A DNA stretch of 64,000 nucleotides from Macrosoma leucophasiata (GCA_036365455.1 JAWQUS010000002.1:1426001-1490000); one strand, 5' to 3'. Positions 22,901 through 63,664 are shown, counted from the first letter of the stretch. The notes: generated by a model not told the origin, from the sequence alone. Numbers and translations: made by a program.

Positions 22901-25900
22901 CAAGCCTGCAGTTCACGTTGATGTTAAGTGATGACTGCAGCCTATAAATGCCCACACAAAGACCAAGGTCAAAATGCAGATGCGTTACCACTCCTGAGGC
23001 CTAAGGTGTTATGCCTCGGTGCCGGAAATTACAGGGCCGTACATTACCACCTGAACGGAACACGATAGTGCTGAACACTACCATTTAGCGGCAAGTATAT
23101 TAGGTAATGCGGTGGTGCCTACGCCCGCGAGCTCCGTCACTGGAGCTCTACCACCAGTAAAAATAAATAAAAATATTATGTATCTTCACCTCAAGCCCGG
23201 GGCACTCCCCGGATACTCGGCTCAAATGCCATTCAAAAGGCTTATTCTGGTTACCTATTATACAGCCATCAATCAGTACACGTGCACATAGAAATGTAGC
23301 ACGTAGAGTTATGACCTTAATCAATCGTGAAATAAGTCGTCGCACTGACTACGTGATGAAATTAACTAAAAATACCCCGCTCGCTCGCCCGCTCGTAAAC
23401 TGTTGAAGTTTATTCAACTGCCTCTCAAAAGGCGGGGAAACCGGGCGCGACGTCGAAGTGTCCACTCTATACGTAGTATTGTTACATATTCTTTGCCTGA
23501 GGTAAGGAGAGAGAGAACTGCGATATCATCTTAAGGCCTTTAAAATTAATGTTTAATTATAATTGCTAAATTTTGTATTAGGGAATTGTAATGTGTATGC
23601 ACCGTTACTGTTACTGACAAGCTTGGAACTTGGAAATTTCAAACACGATGTACATCGTTCTTGAAAATAAATACAATGTACATCGTTCTTGAAAATAAAT
23701 AAGAGCGGTGCGTCAAAAACCTGGTATACAATACTTGCGCGAAGGCTACGCCAACCGGCACTGTGTCGCGAGCCACACGTAAAAAATACTGATATGAACA
23801 CTCGTCTATTTTCATGATAAATAAAACCGTTCAGGCGTCAGCCCCCAGCCGCGTGGTGGTGGTGTCGTGTGCGGCGCACGCGCGCGGCGGGCTGCGGCGC
23901 GAGGACCTCAACATGTCGCGGCAGTACGAGCCCGCCGCCGCGTACGCGCAGAGCAAGCTCGCCAACTTGCTCTTCGCCAGGGAGCTCGGCAAGAGGATGC
24001 TAGGTAAGCTTATTTTGTTAATATTCTCCATAAGTTAAACTCATTAATATATATATATATTTTATGTAATCAAGTGGCAAACAAGCATGCAGTTCACATT
24101 GATGTTAAGTGATGACTGCAGCCTATAGACACTCACGCAAAGACCAAGGTCAAAATGCAGATGCGTTACCACTCCTGAGGCCTAAGGTGTTATGCCTCTG
24201 TGCCGGAAATTACAGGGCCGTACATTACCACCTGACCGGAACACGGTAGTGCTGACCACTTAACCATTCCTAGACTAAACCGTAAAAACATATAACAGTA
24301 TACATTATATGCAGCGTCCACTACATAAGGTGCCATCTAGTGGAACATTGAAGCAACACGAAGTACTTGTCTAGCATGGAAGATGGCGTATGACCCAATT
24401 GCATCGCACATACGAAGTTTTCGCAAAAATTGCCGTATATACAACTTTCTTACGTTAATCGATGAGCCGCAGCCCGCCGGACGCTGTCCCCTCGCCTGGT
24501 AGGAGGATTCTCCCTTTTCGTCGGAGGAACATTTCGACCCATTCCTATACATATATTTCAAACTCTCCTTTTATATGTGACGAAGGAGGCAAACCAGCAT
24601 GCAGTTCACATGGATGTTAAGTGATGACTGCAGCCTATAGACATCTACACAAAATCCAGAGGTCAAAATGCAGATGTGTTGCCACCCCTGAGAGTTAGTT
24701 GTTGTCTCTGCCCTAGTTATTATGGTGCCATATATTATCAATTAACCGGAAGACGATAGTATTGACCACTACCATTTACATCTACTTAACATCCATGTGA
24801 AAAATACGTCACGACACTTTAACGCGATGCCACTTCTGAGGCCTAAGCTGTTTTGTTTAAGCTCAGTGGCGGACTAACGTCATCAGGAGCCCGGGGCGGC
24901 ATTTAGCATTTGGAGAAACAAATACAAAAAAGTAATGAGCTTAAATTTGGGGGCCTCTGCCCACGGACATATTGGAAACACACGTATGATTAAAAAAAAA
25001 TACGATGTTTAGTTCGATGTTTAATAACATAAAAATGGCAGGTACAAAGGTAGGAGTAGTAGCAGTGGACCCCGGCTTCTCGGACACGAAACTGACGAGG
25101 CACATGGCCATGTCGACGAGTCTCACCCGATACTTCATCTACCCGGTGTTCTGGCCGGTCATGAAGCGGGCCCGCACGGCCGCGCAGACCATACTGCATG
25201 CAGCACTCGATCCGGAACTAGAGAACTGCTCTGGAGATTATTATGTGTATGTTTTATCTTTTTTTTTCGTTCTGCAATAAATGTTTAAGGTATAGGCTTA
25301 CATTTTTTTTAAATACCGGCGCAATCTCCGGTAGTCTTTTTGAACGCGTTTGAATTAAAGGATCATGGCAAGATTTGTACAGAAAAAATGAAAAAAAGGT
25401 ACACGGTAAAACAGCACGGCAATATTATCCAGTGAACCTAAACAACATTTCCTGATACTTAAAATATTTTTAACTCTCCGGAATAAAAAGTTTGAAATTG
25501 AACTTTAGTATGGAGTGCTTCTACTGTTGTTAGGAAAGACGATTTTTATTCCGGTGATTTAAAAATTTCCTCTTCGAACGTTCCTATCCGTTTTACCTTG
25601 TACCTTTATCTAACTTTTTTTGTACAATCAATGTATGAAACTTGCCATGATTCTTTATTTACCTGCTCAAATTAATCGGGATTTTTTTTTGCGATTTTGG
25701 AGACTTATGGCCGAATACTCAAACGTCACTCAATTTTAAGCAACGCTCAAATGTGCGCTATCTCTATCGTTTGAACGTGTTTTATAAAGACAGAAGATAC
25801 TTAGATTTAAGTGACGTTTGAGTATTTGGCCGTTACTCTGTTATTTTTTTTTTTTGTTGTTATTGTCTATGAAGGACTCAAAACAAAGCTGTCAAATTGT

Positions 25901-26150
25901 AGATACATGTCCATTACTCTGCCTACCTTTTCTAAGAAACGAAAGTGAATTTATGCTTCAAAAGTTTTACTTTTATCACAGTCTAAAGAACGTATCTATC
26001 TTTTAATTACTTTTATATTACAGTGACATGAAGAAAAAGGAACCATCAGCATTAGCACAGGATTACGAACTCGCGCAATGGCTTTGGAAAGTCAGCGAGA
26101 AGTGGACAAAACTTCATGAAAACCCGGCCAGCCTCGCTAAGGCTGCCTAA
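19966..26150 (+). CDS. Retinol dehydrogenase-like short-chain dehydrogenase (RDH11/13 type), 7 coding exons
   Basis: Coding exons: 19966-20039, 20513-20639, 21526-21662, 22627-22783, 23835-24003, 25042-25246, 26024-26150. All junctions are GT-AG and the lengths sum to 996 nt: 331 codons plus stop. The N-terminus is hydrophobic (residues about 6-24), a likely membrane anchor. Rossmann cofactor motif TGANTGIG at 47-54, VNNAG at 125-129, catalytic YAQSK at 202-206; the C-terminus ([12 protein letters not shown]) is typical of insect RDH13-like proteins. Such enzymes oxidise or reduce retinoids or lipid aldehydes with NADP(H), usually at membranes. Oddity: the usual VSS before AH reads VSC (Ser176, Cys177). 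A 5' UTR exon probably exists, since TTCCAG lies eight bases before the ATG. Introns 2, 4 and 5 are rich in SINEs. Exact substrate is unknown. Confidence 0.92.
20205..20432. repeat. Inverted pair of SINE-A fragments in SDR intron 1
   Basis: Antisense fragment at about 20205-20265 (TATAGACATTTACACAAAAAC) faces a sense fragment at 20300-20432 ending in an A tail. Confidence 0.65.
20697..20820 (-). repeat. SINE-A fragment in SDR intron 2
   Basis: Antisense and diverged, starting TTTTTATGTTATGAAAGTG and stopping at CTACTCCTGAG, where the 5S-derived SINE begins. Confidence 0.6.
20868..21495 (+). repeat. 5S rRNA-derived SINE (SINE-5S), split by a MITE
   Basis: Contains a 5S-like block (TTAAGTGATGCGAGCGCGGTC, then GATGGGTAACCGCTAG) and the family body up to GGGTTGCCATTATTTATT. 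A roughly 240-bp MITE interrupts it at about 21172-21410. See 22027-22395 for the best copy. Confidence 0.75.
21172..21410. mobile_element. MITE (family M5) nested in the 5S-derived SINE
   Basis: Left arm ACATTGTCATTGCTGTCAAA and right arm TTTGACAGCAATGATAATG are near-perfect inverted repeats, extended outward by ACCGATCTGTATTGC and GCAATGTCGAT. No coding sequence. Confidence 0.75.
21705..22465 (-). repeat. AT-rich dispersed repeat R2, copy 1, split by SINE-5S
   Basis: Reverse complement matches 34104-34500: shared blocks include TGGCAAT...TTGCC, CACTGTTATTCTATTTCACTATA and TTCAAGGTTCCCGCCAAAACTC. The SINE-5S at 22027-22395 interrupts it, leaving a 12-bp direct duplication of R2 sequence. 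Confidence 0.75.
22027..22395 (+). repeat. 5S rRNA-derived SINE (SINE-5S), best copy with target duplication
   Basis: A 369-bp element flanked by identical AATATAACTCAA at 22015-22026 and 22396-22407, and ending in (ATT)n. Its 5' part resembles 5S rRNA: TTCGGTTAAGCACTACGGGC, GCGGTCGGGTAGTGTGATGG and GTGACCGC follow the order of the 5S internal promoter region. The rest is the body ending GACGTATAATGGGTTGCC. 5S-derived SINEs (class SINE3) use RNA polymerase III and are rarer than tRNA-derived ones. Confidence 0.85.
22876..23160 (-). repeat. SINE-A copy in SDR intron 4
   Basis: Nearly full length, from TAATGTAATGGACCTGG to GAGCTCTACCACCAGTAA. Confidence 0.9.
23186..23500 (-). repeat. Repeat B copy in SDR intron 4
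   Basis: Antisense: CACTCCCCGGATACTCGG at the left, ACGTCGAAGTGTCCACTC and ACGTAGTATTGTTACATATTC at the right. Confidence 0.75.
24052..24262 (-). repeat. SINE-A copy (5' truncated) in SDR intron 5
   Basis: Antisense, starting about 50 bp after the exon 5 donor. The GAGCTC hairpin end is lost. Confidence 0.85.
24583..24790 (-). repeat. SINE-A copy (diverged) in SDR intron 5
   Basis: Antisense. The middle part is recognisable (AAAATGCAGATGTGTTGCC), the end decayed. Confidence 0.7.
25425..25590. mobile_element. Family M4 inverted-repeat element, decayed copy
   Basis: ACATTTCCTGATACTTAAAA at the left and TTTTATTCCGGTGATTTAAA at the right mirror the ends of the element at 12850-13150. Confidence 0.5.
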
Positions 26151-26349
26151 ATACGATGAGAACAGCATTTTGAGAGCATTTTATTATAAGCATTTCATAA
26201 TTTTAATAAGTTTGTAATAGCTGTTATTTATAAATTATAGTTCGATAATTAATCTCTTCGTTTCATTTAATTTTAACATACCTAGTAGGTGTGTAAAAAA
26301 ATTAACAAATGTATATAAATACAAAATAGTGCCGCCAGTAGCGGGTTCG

Positions 26350-26560
26350 ATGCCAGTGGTCAGGGACGCATAGAAAGGAACTTCCTCACAATGCAGACCG
26401 TGTCGTTCTTCGAGCTACGTGCCCTGCCCACTGCCACTTGAATTGCGCTATTTGATAACTTTGGTTCACATACCATTTCTGATTCGATCTCGCAAACGCC
26501 GAGCATAGCTCTCTCCATTGCTCTCTGCCTGACCTTGACCTTTTTATGCATAGATTTAAA
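26350..26560 (-). pseudogene. RTE-like LINE fragment, frameshifted
   Basis: The antisense strand encodes VRQRAMERAMLGV in one frame and FKWQWAGHVARRT in another. These are adjacent parts of the RTE C-terminus in intact relatives, so at least one frameshift has occurred. Confidence 0.7.
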
Positions 26561-26635
26561 GTAGATAATAAATCTATGTTTTTATGAGGCCCACAGTGAG
26601 CGATGACGTGAGTTCCATGTGTCATCACCACTAAG

Positions 26636-26749
26636 GGGATTCACAGACCGCACTACGACTTTACTTTGAGCAAAGTACGCTTTGAACTGTCAATGACAGT
26701 TCTAAGCATACTTTGCTCAAAGTAAAGATGTAGTGCGGTTTGTGAATCT
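26636..26749. mobile_element. Foldback MITE (family M3), copy 1
   Basis: Near-perfect hairpin: GATTCACAGACCGCACTACG and ACTTTACTTTGAGCAAAGTA at the left, mirrored by TACTTTGCTCAAAGTAAAG and GTAGTGCGGTTTGTGAATC at the right. Second copy at 60563-60700. Confidence 0.85.
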
Positions 26750-26800
26750 GATCAGAATAAGATCTCTGACCAGTGTGTGTGGCAGTTGCTAGGAAGATAG

Positions 26801-27072
26801 TGTTGAGGATCTTCACGTCAGCAAATAATTCAGACTTGATTTCGGCCTCCAATCGTTCGAGGAACAACTATAGCAACATTGCGCTCAGGCGCAAGCGACT
26901 CGGCGGAGAGATGGCGGCGCGCGAAGGGGGGGCTCCGCATTCTAATTTCTAGCTCTATCGGCGACGGACGAAACAGTTACAATAATTATACCTTGCTATA
27001 CTTTAGTAAGAAAATATACATTGAAAGTCGAAATCAAGTCTAATTTATTTGCTGACGTGAAGATCCTCAACA
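26801..27072. mobile_element. 272-bp TG...CA element with long inverted ends and 5-bp duplication
   Basis: Starts TGTTGAGGATCTTCACGTCA and ends with the exact reverse complement, the identity running about 28 bp and similarity to about 44. Flanked by GATAG at 26796-26800 and 27073-27077. TG...CA ends and a 5-bp duplication suit a solo LTR (BEL/Pao LTRs begin TGTTG), but such long inverted ends are not usual for LTRs. Confidence 0.7.
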
Positions 27073-27213
27073 GATAGGTACTTGTAATATAGAAAAATAG
27101 TCCGCGCTGTCAACGAAATCGAGCAATTCAGTTTATATTACAAAATTAAATTGCAATAAGAGTACGGAGGTTTTTTGCATACAACAAAAAAAACACATTT
27201 ATAAATAATCAAA

Positions 27214-27219
27214 TTTATT
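27214..27219 (-). terminator. Probable poly(A) signal of POLR3A
   Basis: AATAAA on the minus strand, 11 bases beyond the TAG stop at 27231-27233. If used, the 3' UTR is very short. Confidence 0.55.
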
Positions 27220-27230
27220 AAAACTTAAAA

Positions 27231-56602
<29,372 letters not shown>

Positions 56603-58164
56603 TTCAATAGATTATTGTCCCACCAAGACGTCTATTCATAATATCAATAATAATTAAAATTATAGTTATTTTCAAAAGTTCTGCAATTAATTAAGTGATA
56701 TACGTCTATACGTCAAATTCACGTCAAACTGACTAATTTGACATTAAATTGTCAGGTAGCGTTCAACAAAGAACAAAAAAAACTTTAATTAGTTATTCGT
56801 CCTAAGAGAAATAATAATAAAAAAGAAATATATTATGTATTGCGTTTAAATCAATCACCGATGAAAACATTTGAACATTTCAATTAATTGGGATAATTTT
56901 GTTGTATTGTAATATTTCATACAATTTTTTATTTATGAACGTCTTACTTTATTTATTGCCATCATTAATTTAAAATATTACTATACTTCATATTCGCCAG
57001 GATATTTAAACCCCGGACCTTTCTTTGTTAGACTTTCAAGGAGAGATTTAGAGGAGGAGAATTTTAATTTAATTTAAAATGAGTTGTAGTGCGTAAGGAA
57101 AGTAATTATTGTCGCCTGTGAACATTCGCAAAGCCAAATGAGTTTCCAATGGACTGCCCGAAAGACTCTTTTGACGCCAATTTTTAATACAAGACCAAAT
57201 TGCAAACCAAGAAGCTCGGGGTATTTAAAAATCGAGGCAGTATTACTACACATTTGGGCAAATAATACATAGTAATAATGGCCAGAAACCCCTAAATACT
57301 TTGAGTGCTCTGCTGAAATATTTTTTTTTTTTTTATTCTCCATTTAAAGAGCTTGGTCAAAGACCATGACGCTCTATACGTTCACATGAATTACATTCTT
57401 CATTTAAAAAAAAATAATTAAACAACATTAGCTGAAATATTGTGCTTAAGGAGTCGGGTTAAGTTCTGGTCTGGTTAAGAAAACCGAAAACAGAGAACAG
57501 TTCCATCTAGAACCCAGATTAAAAGTGATCTGATTTAAATACCACATTCTGTGTGATTTTTCAGCGCGGATACTTATAGGATTTTTTAAAAGTGGCTCTA
57601 TAATAACCATTGAGAGTTGGCAGAGTTTTTGATATTCTTCTAATTTCTCTCATTTTTTTATAATTACGCAATTTAATTATTTCGAAAGTAAAAAAAGAGC
57701 AGAGCTGTAAAATTTCATCACAACAATTTTATTGTGATGCTGGTTTACCCGTTTGTCAATATTTTATAGACGACTTGCATTATCAAATTTTACCCTAATA
57801 ATGAATAAAATTTAGCCTTTCAATCTAGCTCAAACTAAGCTGGCCAGATTTTTTTTTACTTTTTACGTTCATCAAAATATTCAACACTACTCATTTGGAA
57901 ATAATCTTTTAAACATGTTAACCCCGTTCATATGTTTCTGGCGTAAAAAGAAGCGCCCTGCGCGCCGTTTTTTGGCTTGTCAACCGAAACCACGCAACAA
58001 TTTTCACTTTATTAATCTTGATAAATGTTAATAATTTTCTGATGTTCTACTTAAAAAATAACAGCTATCAATGTGCCGTGCCAAGTTAAGTGTTATACAT
58101 ACTGAGTGTTGGTGTAAATCTCTCTAATATTGTTTTTCCCAAAGTCAACCCGCGAACTCCTAAC
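56603..58164. promoter_or_regulatory. Shared intergenic region between divergent POLR3A and Acf
   Basis: Must contain both promoters and 5' UTRs. I see no TATA box at a convincing place and no CpG-like island. Closest to POLR3A are small inverted words (ACGTCAAATTCACGTCAAAC, then TTTGACATTAAATTGTCA). A long T run at 57321-57334 and a CGCC-rich patch at 57950-57970 are the only other landmarks. Confidence 0.45.
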
Positions 58165-61100
58165 ATGCCTCTATTGAAAAGAAGAGCCTTTGAGAAATCG
58201 ACAGCGTCGGAGTACTTGCGTGACGACGATGAGGTCTTCCACTGTGAGATCACGGACGAGATATTCAAGGATTATGAGTGAGTTGTTTTGTGTTGTATTA
58301 TTTTAGCGGTATTCCCGGTAAATCGTGTTTAAAGTGCAGATATCTCTCCAAAGACCGTTGACATCGTTGCCGCGCGGTAACCCGTGCAATTACGCGAGCG
58401 TGACACAATGTTTCACCATTGCGGACGGCCGCGACGAGTTTTGGCGATGTTTGTTTATGTTTTGTTTGCTATTTTTTCCGCAGGGAATACTGCGAAAGGA
58501 TTATATTGGTCAATTCAATGGTGTGGACATGTGAGATGACAGGGAAGAATAATTTGACGTACGCGGAGGCGTTGGAGAGCGAGAAGGCGGCGCGGAGGTC
58601 TCTCAGAGACTTCCCCATGGAGCTTCGAATACCGATATTGTATCTGGCAGCAAGGACCAAGAGAAGTTCGTTTGCTGAGATGTCAGAGGATGTATTCAAC
58701 TATGTGAGGGAGAGGTTCTTCGTTGGGGAGACGGTGGAGGCATGCCTGGAGGGTGATATGTGGCGGGAATCCCACATTCTGTCCGTCACAGCCCAGAAAC
58801 AGCATCCAGATAGGTAAGTCTATTTATTGTTACTCATATACAATTATTTATGCAAATTGTCTACACATAAATAAAGAATATAAAATCATTCATTTCTTCT
58901 CTGAGTTTTATACTTTTGGTTAATTTTCAAAAGAAATCAATCAAATTTCTTTGTACTGGTTCCAAAAGGTATGTCATTTGTAGTTACTATTGAGCACTTC
59001 AACAAAAACTATGCTATAAAATTAAATGTTGTCCATTTCTTTGTGTACTATAAATATAATATTGGATGGAAAAACAAATGAGAAACATATAGGAAAAATA
59101 TGACAATGCCAATTCTTATTTCCTTAAATTTTCAATAGTTATTGTGTTGAAATTTCAGCCAATGAACTGCCCTGCTATAATGAATTAGCTTCCTTATTAG
59201 TATGATTCAATCATACTGAAAAGTTTTACTCTGCCTACCTGCCCTAATATACATTTACAAAAGTTAAAAGATGTACCTGTAACAATGGAAATTAATAATA
59301 GTAAATAATAAATAGAAATAACTTGGTATCATTACTTTTAACCCATCCATACCATAATCATATCATATCAAAGTTTAATGTTAAAGTACAAAATTTATAA
59401 AAAAATGGAGTAATATAGTACCAGATTTTTTTTTTTCAGAAATGACAATAATTTGTAAAAAGATTTTAAGAAAATTAGTTAAGTTAGTAAGAAAGTTAAG
59501 AAGTTAAATTCAAATAATTTTGCTTTTAGAACCTTTGTACAATTTCCATCAACTTTTGTATGTATCGTGTATGTTAGACAAAAATGTGGTATTAACAAAG
59601 ACAAATTTTACCTTTCAATTCACTGGTGTTGTACCATGCTAGTGAGAATCTTACTCCACATCTGGTCCTCTGATAACTAATAATATTTTACAGCACCACA
59701 TCGCTGCCGGCGTCCTCCTACTGCTACGAAGTGGAGCAATACGACGAGTCTGATCCGGCGGCGACGGGCCAGATCGGCACCGCGCCCCACGACCGCGTGC
59801 GCCGCCCCAAGGGCGTCTACACCCGCGACAAGAGCCGCCTGTTCCTCAAGCAATTTGTTGTTAATGGACAAGGCAGTATTATTACTATTAAGGTTAGATT
59901 ATTTGTTTTTTGTTGCTGAAATTAAACGTTTTTCCACTTTTCCCCATATGTAGGGAAAAGAGCATGACAAATAGACGTCAGGGGATAAGACAGTAAAGGT
60001 GAGAATATTGCAGTAAGGCATTTATGTTGTTTAAAATAATGTTTGTTTTATATTATTTCGCATTAACACATGCTTGTGAAATATATTTTATTTTTAAAGA
60101 AAAATGGAAAGAAAAATTTGACTTCAATTTTTTTTTGACTTCAACTTTCAATTCTTTGATTCAAATCGGGCAGGGCTTCAGTAGCTGAATTGGAAGAGCG
60201 GCTGGACTAGATTCCCAGTAGGTCGCGAGTTCGAGCCTCGCCTGAAGTCAATTTTTTCTTTCCATTTTTCTTTAAAAATAAAATAAAATAATGTTTTCCC
60301 CCCAAGACATTATAAAATAATAGACTGTCAAAAGGCCACTTAGCATCCCCTTCAACCAATGCAACAGCTAGGTGTTCCCAACTGCTCACACAGCAGAGAA
60401 TTTGTTGTTCACCATAGTATAGAAAATAAAATATTTTTAATTTAAAATTGGACATTCAATACTAATGATTGTAATTTGTGTTGAAATAGTGTGTAAATGT
60501 TTGAATATTTTTAACGTCACAAAGAAGTAAGTGGGTGAGTAACTAAATTTCTGGCACGCTTATGGTGAGATTCACAGACGGCACTAGGACTTTACTTTCA
60601 AGCAAAGTATGCTTCGAACTGTCAAATCCCATACTGCACTGACAGTTCTAAGCATACTTTGCTCAAAGTAAAGTCGTAGTGCAGTCTGTGAAACTCACCC
60701 TTAGTCTTATAATATTAAATTACACAAATATCTGATTTTTGATTACCATCAAAGTCCTACCTAAACCTTTTTTCCTTTTTCAAATATTTAAAAATTGTAA
60801 GAAATTACCAAACACACTTTTTTTCAGGAATCTGCAATGGGAAAGTATAACATAAACAAGGTGAACTTCGACCAGATCTTCACCGGGAGCCCACCAGAGT
60901 TTGCATCATCCAAGAAGCTGATGAAGATCATGTCTCCCCCATTCAAGAGCCCGGCGAAGCCTGGCTCTGCCACCAAGTTGAACAAGTCTGTGAAGAAACC
61001 CAGTCCAGATAAGAAAGGAAGACAAGAGTCTATGGACAAATTTCTCAAGAAAACTGACAAAGCTGAAGGTAAGATTTTTTTTATGGCTTCATAACCTACA

Positions 61101-63664
61101 AAGAACCTTTTAGTTTCACCATGTCCATTCGTCATTCCACAACATAGCTCAGAGACTTTTATTACTGGAAGCCAGTAATTTGGTATGAGTATACTTATGG
61201 CGCTCTGCACTCTCTGCCTACCCCGTTAGGGACCTGGTGTGAAGATACATATATATATAAATACTCAATAGTCAGGCCAAGAGGGACATTTTTAAATTTA
61301 GAAGTTGTAAAATAATCTCTTGAAAAATATATTTTTAGGTTATATACCGAAACCGAAACCCCTACACCGAAATGGGGATGTTATTTTTTTTTCTCGTGCA
61401 TCCCCTAGTTTGGATAGGATATTGTAATATAGACCGTTAAAAATATTGGGGGTTTGAGAAAACCATTTTTCAATTAATATTTAGTACTCAACTTATCTGG
61501 TCAAGATAGGTTAGAATCAGAAACTCATTTATTCATTTAAGGTGACAGGCACCTCTTATGACACGTCAAAAACAAACAAAATAAATTAAAGTGAATAACA
61601 ATTGATATACATGTCAAATAAGATAAAAAATAAACATATAAAGTCAAGAATATCACTAAGATAAAACTAAATATAATATGCTAATGTAGTCAGTCTTGGT
61701 CTTCCAAAAAATAATCTTTGCAGCATCTGACACATAGGGTGGATTATTTTTATTTTATAAAATGTAATTTACAGCAACCAAGACCAAACCGCCAGTGAAC
61801 CCAGCGGCCAAGAAGAGTGCACAAGAGTTGGCAGACAAGATGCGGCGCGCAGAAGACCAGATGCGCCAGCGCAGGGAAGAAGAGAAGGCTAAAAAGAAAG
61901 AGAAGAACGCGCGGCTACAAGCCTACCTCAAAGAGTGGCAGAAGATCAAAGACGACCAGGAATTGGAGGATCATAAGGCAAGTTCTTTGAAATTGAAGTA
62001 TGAACTAAACTGATAAAGTTCTCTAAAATGTTATATTTTCGCGAGCTACCCTCATTCAATCAAAAAATATTTTTATGACGGATATATCTCGCGTATATTT
62101 AAACTTAAATTATTTCATTTCAATGCAGAAGATGATTGGCATCAACATCATGAGATCCAATACTTAGTTAAATGAAATCCCAACCATAAAAGTTTGTAAG
62201 ACCTGAATACAATTAGTAACTTTTATGTTAATTCCGAATGCTATGCAAGATAGTTTCAAAATAGAGATGGCTGCAGATCAATAATTTTTCAAACAAATGT
62301 CACCACAATCTGCCTTGAAAGCTAAACAGCAACCGAAACTTTGGGATGGATTTTAAATATGTAATAGTTTTTAGTTTAAATATATGCAAGATAAATCTGT
62401 AAATGTAGCTTTTTCTCAATGACTTGTCGCGTGGAACAACAAGTGACTGGTGAATTGTTGGGTGTTGTATGTATGCTTGAATGTACACTTTAACACTTTT
62501 TAAATATACATTTCTGTGTTCACAGATAATACCAAAAGGCACGCCCGTAGAAGTGGAAGGCATACCGCAGTCTCACTTCGGCGACTTCCTCTCGGTGTTA
62601 GACTTCGTCCACACTTACGCCGAGATCCTGAAGAGCAAGGACGTGTTCCATGCTGGGCTGGACGTGGACACGTTCCGCAAGGCGCTGACGATGAAGGAGC
62701 ACTCCGTGGCCTTCAGCGACCTCATCCAGATGTTCCTCACCACCATATTCTCCTTGCAAGAGGACGAGGCCGAGGAGTACAATGAGAGTGGCAGAATACA
62801 AGAGTCTACAGGTTAGTTATTTGTGATCATGTAGCCAAACATTGCTCTATTATCTTTGCCTGCCCTGAGCCTAGTACGACTTGCGAGTCGTAATTTTTTC
62901 ATGAGCATTTTGGCGATTTGCAATATTGTCTATTACAATCACGTTGCAGCCATATTGTCTTGTCTTCCCCCTCCCTAATCGTATTACGACCGCGGGTGGT
63001 GGGTTTGGCGGGAACGCGGGCAAGAGCCGTGTCGCAGCGTGATATTTTTAAAACGTGTATAGTCGTGTTTTTATGTGTTAAAATGGTGAGATTTTTATCA
63101 TAACCAATCCATCGCACGGGTGTAAAAAAGTGATTTTTCTTGATGCCACCAAAACTTCGTAAAAACTTCTGATAAATTCCCCATCACTTTACTGGAGCCA
63201 GTTCATCATATTCCATATGGAACCATCCAATCATCGTCATCTTCCATATGGATATTCAGGATCAGAAATGAAGAATATAAAAAATACTGAAGATTGACTG
63301 TACGTGGACTTGAATTCATGGCTGTAAAATAAACTATTTAAAGAAAGCGGGTCGAGTCGCTATTATGGGCGGCAATATCTCCCCTCAGGAAGGCTGACAG
63401 GGCTGCCTCGAGATGACCTCACCTTCAGACATTATTTGACCTATTTGATTAAGACTGGTCAGTCTAGCTTCTGGAAATTCAGTAACTTGATTTTTTTTTC
63501 ATTCAAATTCAATTGTTTACAGAAGTACAAGAGCTGGATAGTGAAATAGGCGTGTCGAAGGCTGTCGAACTGGCAACTAAAGCAGGGAAATGGTCACAGA
63601 CATACCTCGGTACTCCATTGAGTAAGCTGCCCCTGGATCTTACGACTGTCAGTGAAGTATTAAG
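58165..63664 (+). CDS. Acf: Acf/BAZ1A, ISWI-partner chromatin remodelling subunit (5' seven coding exons, continues past window)
   Basis: Coding exons: 58165-58277, 58484-58813, 59694-59892, 60828-61068, 61775-61977, 62526-62811, 63523-63664 (open at the next donor). Phase is kept at each junction; about 504 codons are present. The N-terminus MPLLKRRAFEK and the following WAC domain (about residues 20-135, with ITDEIFKDYEEYCERIILVN and TYAEALESEKAAR) match Acf1/BAZ1A. A lysine-rich charged region (exons 4-5, RREEEKAKKKEKNARLQAYL) precedes a DDT domain (exon 6, about 375-440, GDFLSVLDFVHTYAEIL). Acf1 pairs with the ISWI ATPase to space nucleosomes; WAC binds DNA and DDT binds ISWI. The PHD fingers and bromodomain should lie beyond the window. 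The exon 5 donor is GC rather than GT. It could be BAZ1B by domain order, but the N-terminal sequence favours BAZ1A. Confidence 0.93.
60045..60295. repeat. SINE-T pair with inverted arms in Acf intron 3
   Basis: Left arm is an antisense tail (ATTATTTCGCATTAACACAT...GAAAAATTTGACTTCAA), right arm a sense head and tail (GGGCTTCAGTAGCTGAATTG...GCCTGAAGTCA...TTTCCATTTTTCTTTAAAAA). The two tails are inverted repeats of about 70 bp. Confidence 0.75.
60563..60700. mobile_element. Foldback MITE (family M3), copy 2, with TTA duplication
   Basis: GGTGAGATTCACAGACGGCA at the left and TGCAGTCTGTGAAACTCACC at the right, flanked by TTA on both sides (60560-60562, 60701-60703). Arms pair over about 60 bp around a 20-base loop. 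Confidence 0.85.
61200..61258 (+). pseudogene. RTE-like LINE 3' remnant in Acf intron 4
   Basis: GGCGCTCTGCACTCTCTGCC then TTAGGGACCTGGTGTGAAG and a TACATATA tail; only the last 40-50 bp of the element. Confidence 0.75.
61508..61690 (-). repeat. LINE 3' tail family L3 in Acf intron 4
   Basis: Antisense: AGAATCAGAAACTCATTTAT...CTTATGACACGTCAAAAAC, closely matching 31503-31690. Confidence 0.75.

Noticed and set aside
58419..58817. Separate 132-codon gene starting inside Acf intron 1
   Set aside because: It is Acf exon 2 with an intronic Met; splicing from 58277 to 58484 gives the conserved WAC sequence.
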